In this document: in pieces, positions 13,824 to 14,119 of the stretch
Layout of the letters: each line of letters opens with the position of its first letter
Position numbering within the stretch: position 1 is the stretch's first letter
NCBI GenBank assembly: GCA_012961305.1
Contig: DTZQ01000132.1
Location: 1 to 14,119 of the forward strand
Source: Armatimonadota bacterium
GTDB taxonomy: Bacteria > Armatimonadota > UBA10988 > DTZQ01
DNA: 14,119 nucleotides
Reading direction: 5' to 3'
The notes under the pieces: generated by a model
The model's input: only the letters and a program-made list of their open reading frames with translations
Database searches by the model: none
What the model was told of the DNA's origin: nothing
Position numbers and translations under genes: made by a program

Positions 13824-13839
13824 TGCAAATGCCGTGCCA
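13824..13839 (-). promoter_or_regulatory. sigma54 (-24/-12) promoter of the exosortase/EPS operon
   Basis: On the minus strand TGGCACGGCATTTGCA (13839-13824) matches the sigma54 consensus TGGCACG-N4-TTGCW at every fixed position, with the required 10 nt between GG and GC. The start of transcription should be near 13813, 27 nt ahead of the sugar transferase ATG, with the ribosome binding site in between. Confidence 0.85.
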
Positions 13840-14072
13840 GAATTTTCCCCTTGGCCCCCGAAGCCAGATAATTTTTCGTTGCTGCATCCAACCCCGTAAC
13901 CTGGTAGGGGATAATAACGGTCCCCGCCCGTCAGCAGAATTTCCCCCTTGTCCCAGTACATATCGTAACCAATGGATGTAAGTGGGGTTAAAAATTTGCT
14001 AAACTTGTACAACAAAAAGTTCATCTGAAATGGGGAAGGATATACAAGCCCGCGGTCCAAATATTTCCTAAA
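13840..14072. promoter_or_regulatory. Intergenic region between two divergent sigma54 promoters
   Basis: No gene is credible here. It is a natural place for enhancer-binding protein sites. Visible candidates are the palindrome TTGTACAA (14005-14012), TACAT-N14-ATGTA (13957-13980), GGGGA-N9-TCCCC (13907-13925), and a direct repeat CGTAACC at 13895-13901 and 13964-13970. None can be proven from one sequence. Confidence 0.45.
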
Positions 14073-14087
14073 TGGCACACATTTTGC
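14073..14087 (+). promoter_or_regulatory. Rightward sigma54 (-24/-12) promoter leaving the window
   Basis: TGGCACACATTTTGC has GG and GC spaced by 10 nt. It matches the sigma54 consensus TGGCACG-N4-TTGC at all core positions except the seventh (A for G). The base after TTGC is G rather than A/T. The start should be near 14099, so the gene it serves lies beyond the right edge. Confidence 0.7.
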
Positions 14088-14119
14088 GCTAAAGTGGTAG
14101 GGGTAGAAACGCCGGGGGA

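Noticed and set aside
13787..13840. Possible c-di-GMP riboswitch before the EPS operon
   Set aside because: Short look-alike pieces are present, but the conserved core is not, and the predicted leader is only 27 nt.
13787..13891. N-terminal extension of the sugar transferase by 35 residues
   Set aside because: The extension would begin upstream of the predicted sigma54 transcription start, while 13786 has a good ribosome binding site and a family-like N-terminus.
13770..14078. Minus-strand 102-codon open frame upstream of the sugar transferase
   Set aside because: It overlaps the sugar transferase start in another frame and runs across both sigma54 promoter regions; no family resemblance.

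Overview
The window looks like a chromosomal segment of a G+C-rich, diderm bacterium. It has a lipoprotein signal on a solute-binding protein, an LpxB-like glycosyltransferase, an outer-membrane beta-barrel protein and an exosortase. The mix of BtpA/SgcQ, a family 1 solute-binding protein, an LDH2-type oxidoreductase and an exosortase cluster would suit an Armatimonadota-like or other environmental lineage. That placement is only a guess, because no rRNA or strong phylogenetic marker is present apart from IF-1 and NuoB.

Left edge (1-992): the 5' part of a leftward gene with a HEAT-repeat-like pattern, then infA (IF-1) on the plus strand behind a near-consensus sigma70 promoter, then a gene-free stretch. 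That stretch carries a strong leftward promoter aimed at the 3' end of infA, plus several hairpins. Everything else is on the minus strand.

Middle block A (993-4423): lpxB-like gene, then a BtpA/SgcQ family gene, then a sugar ABC transporter solute-binding lipoprotein. The last two are tightly coupled. A 370-nt gene-free stretch upstream of lpxB holds a run of hairpins. Middle block B (4795-9125): nuoB, an (alpha/alpha)-barrel-like protein of unknown substrate with a TTG start, an overlapping LDH2-type dehydrogenase and an outer-membrane barrel protein. They are probably read from a clear sigma70 promoter upstream of nuoB.

Right block (9317-13786): a sugar transferase (polyisoprenyl-phosphate sugar-1-phosphate transferase), an exosortase fused to an EpsI domain, a glycosyltransferase and a SAM methyltransferase. 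The order and short gaps indicate one exopolysaccharide/exosortase operon.

The most notable signal is regulatory. A perfect-consensus sigma54 (-24/-12) promoter lies 38 nt upstream of the sugar transferase start. A second near-perfect sigma54 promoter points the other way, out of the window, about 230 bp further right. This suggests that the exosortase/EPS operon and an unseen divergent gene are controlled together by RpoN and an enhancer-binding protein, as is known for PEP-CTERM/exosortase systems of the PrsK/PrsR type. The unseen gene is a prime candidate for an exosortase substrate or regulator.
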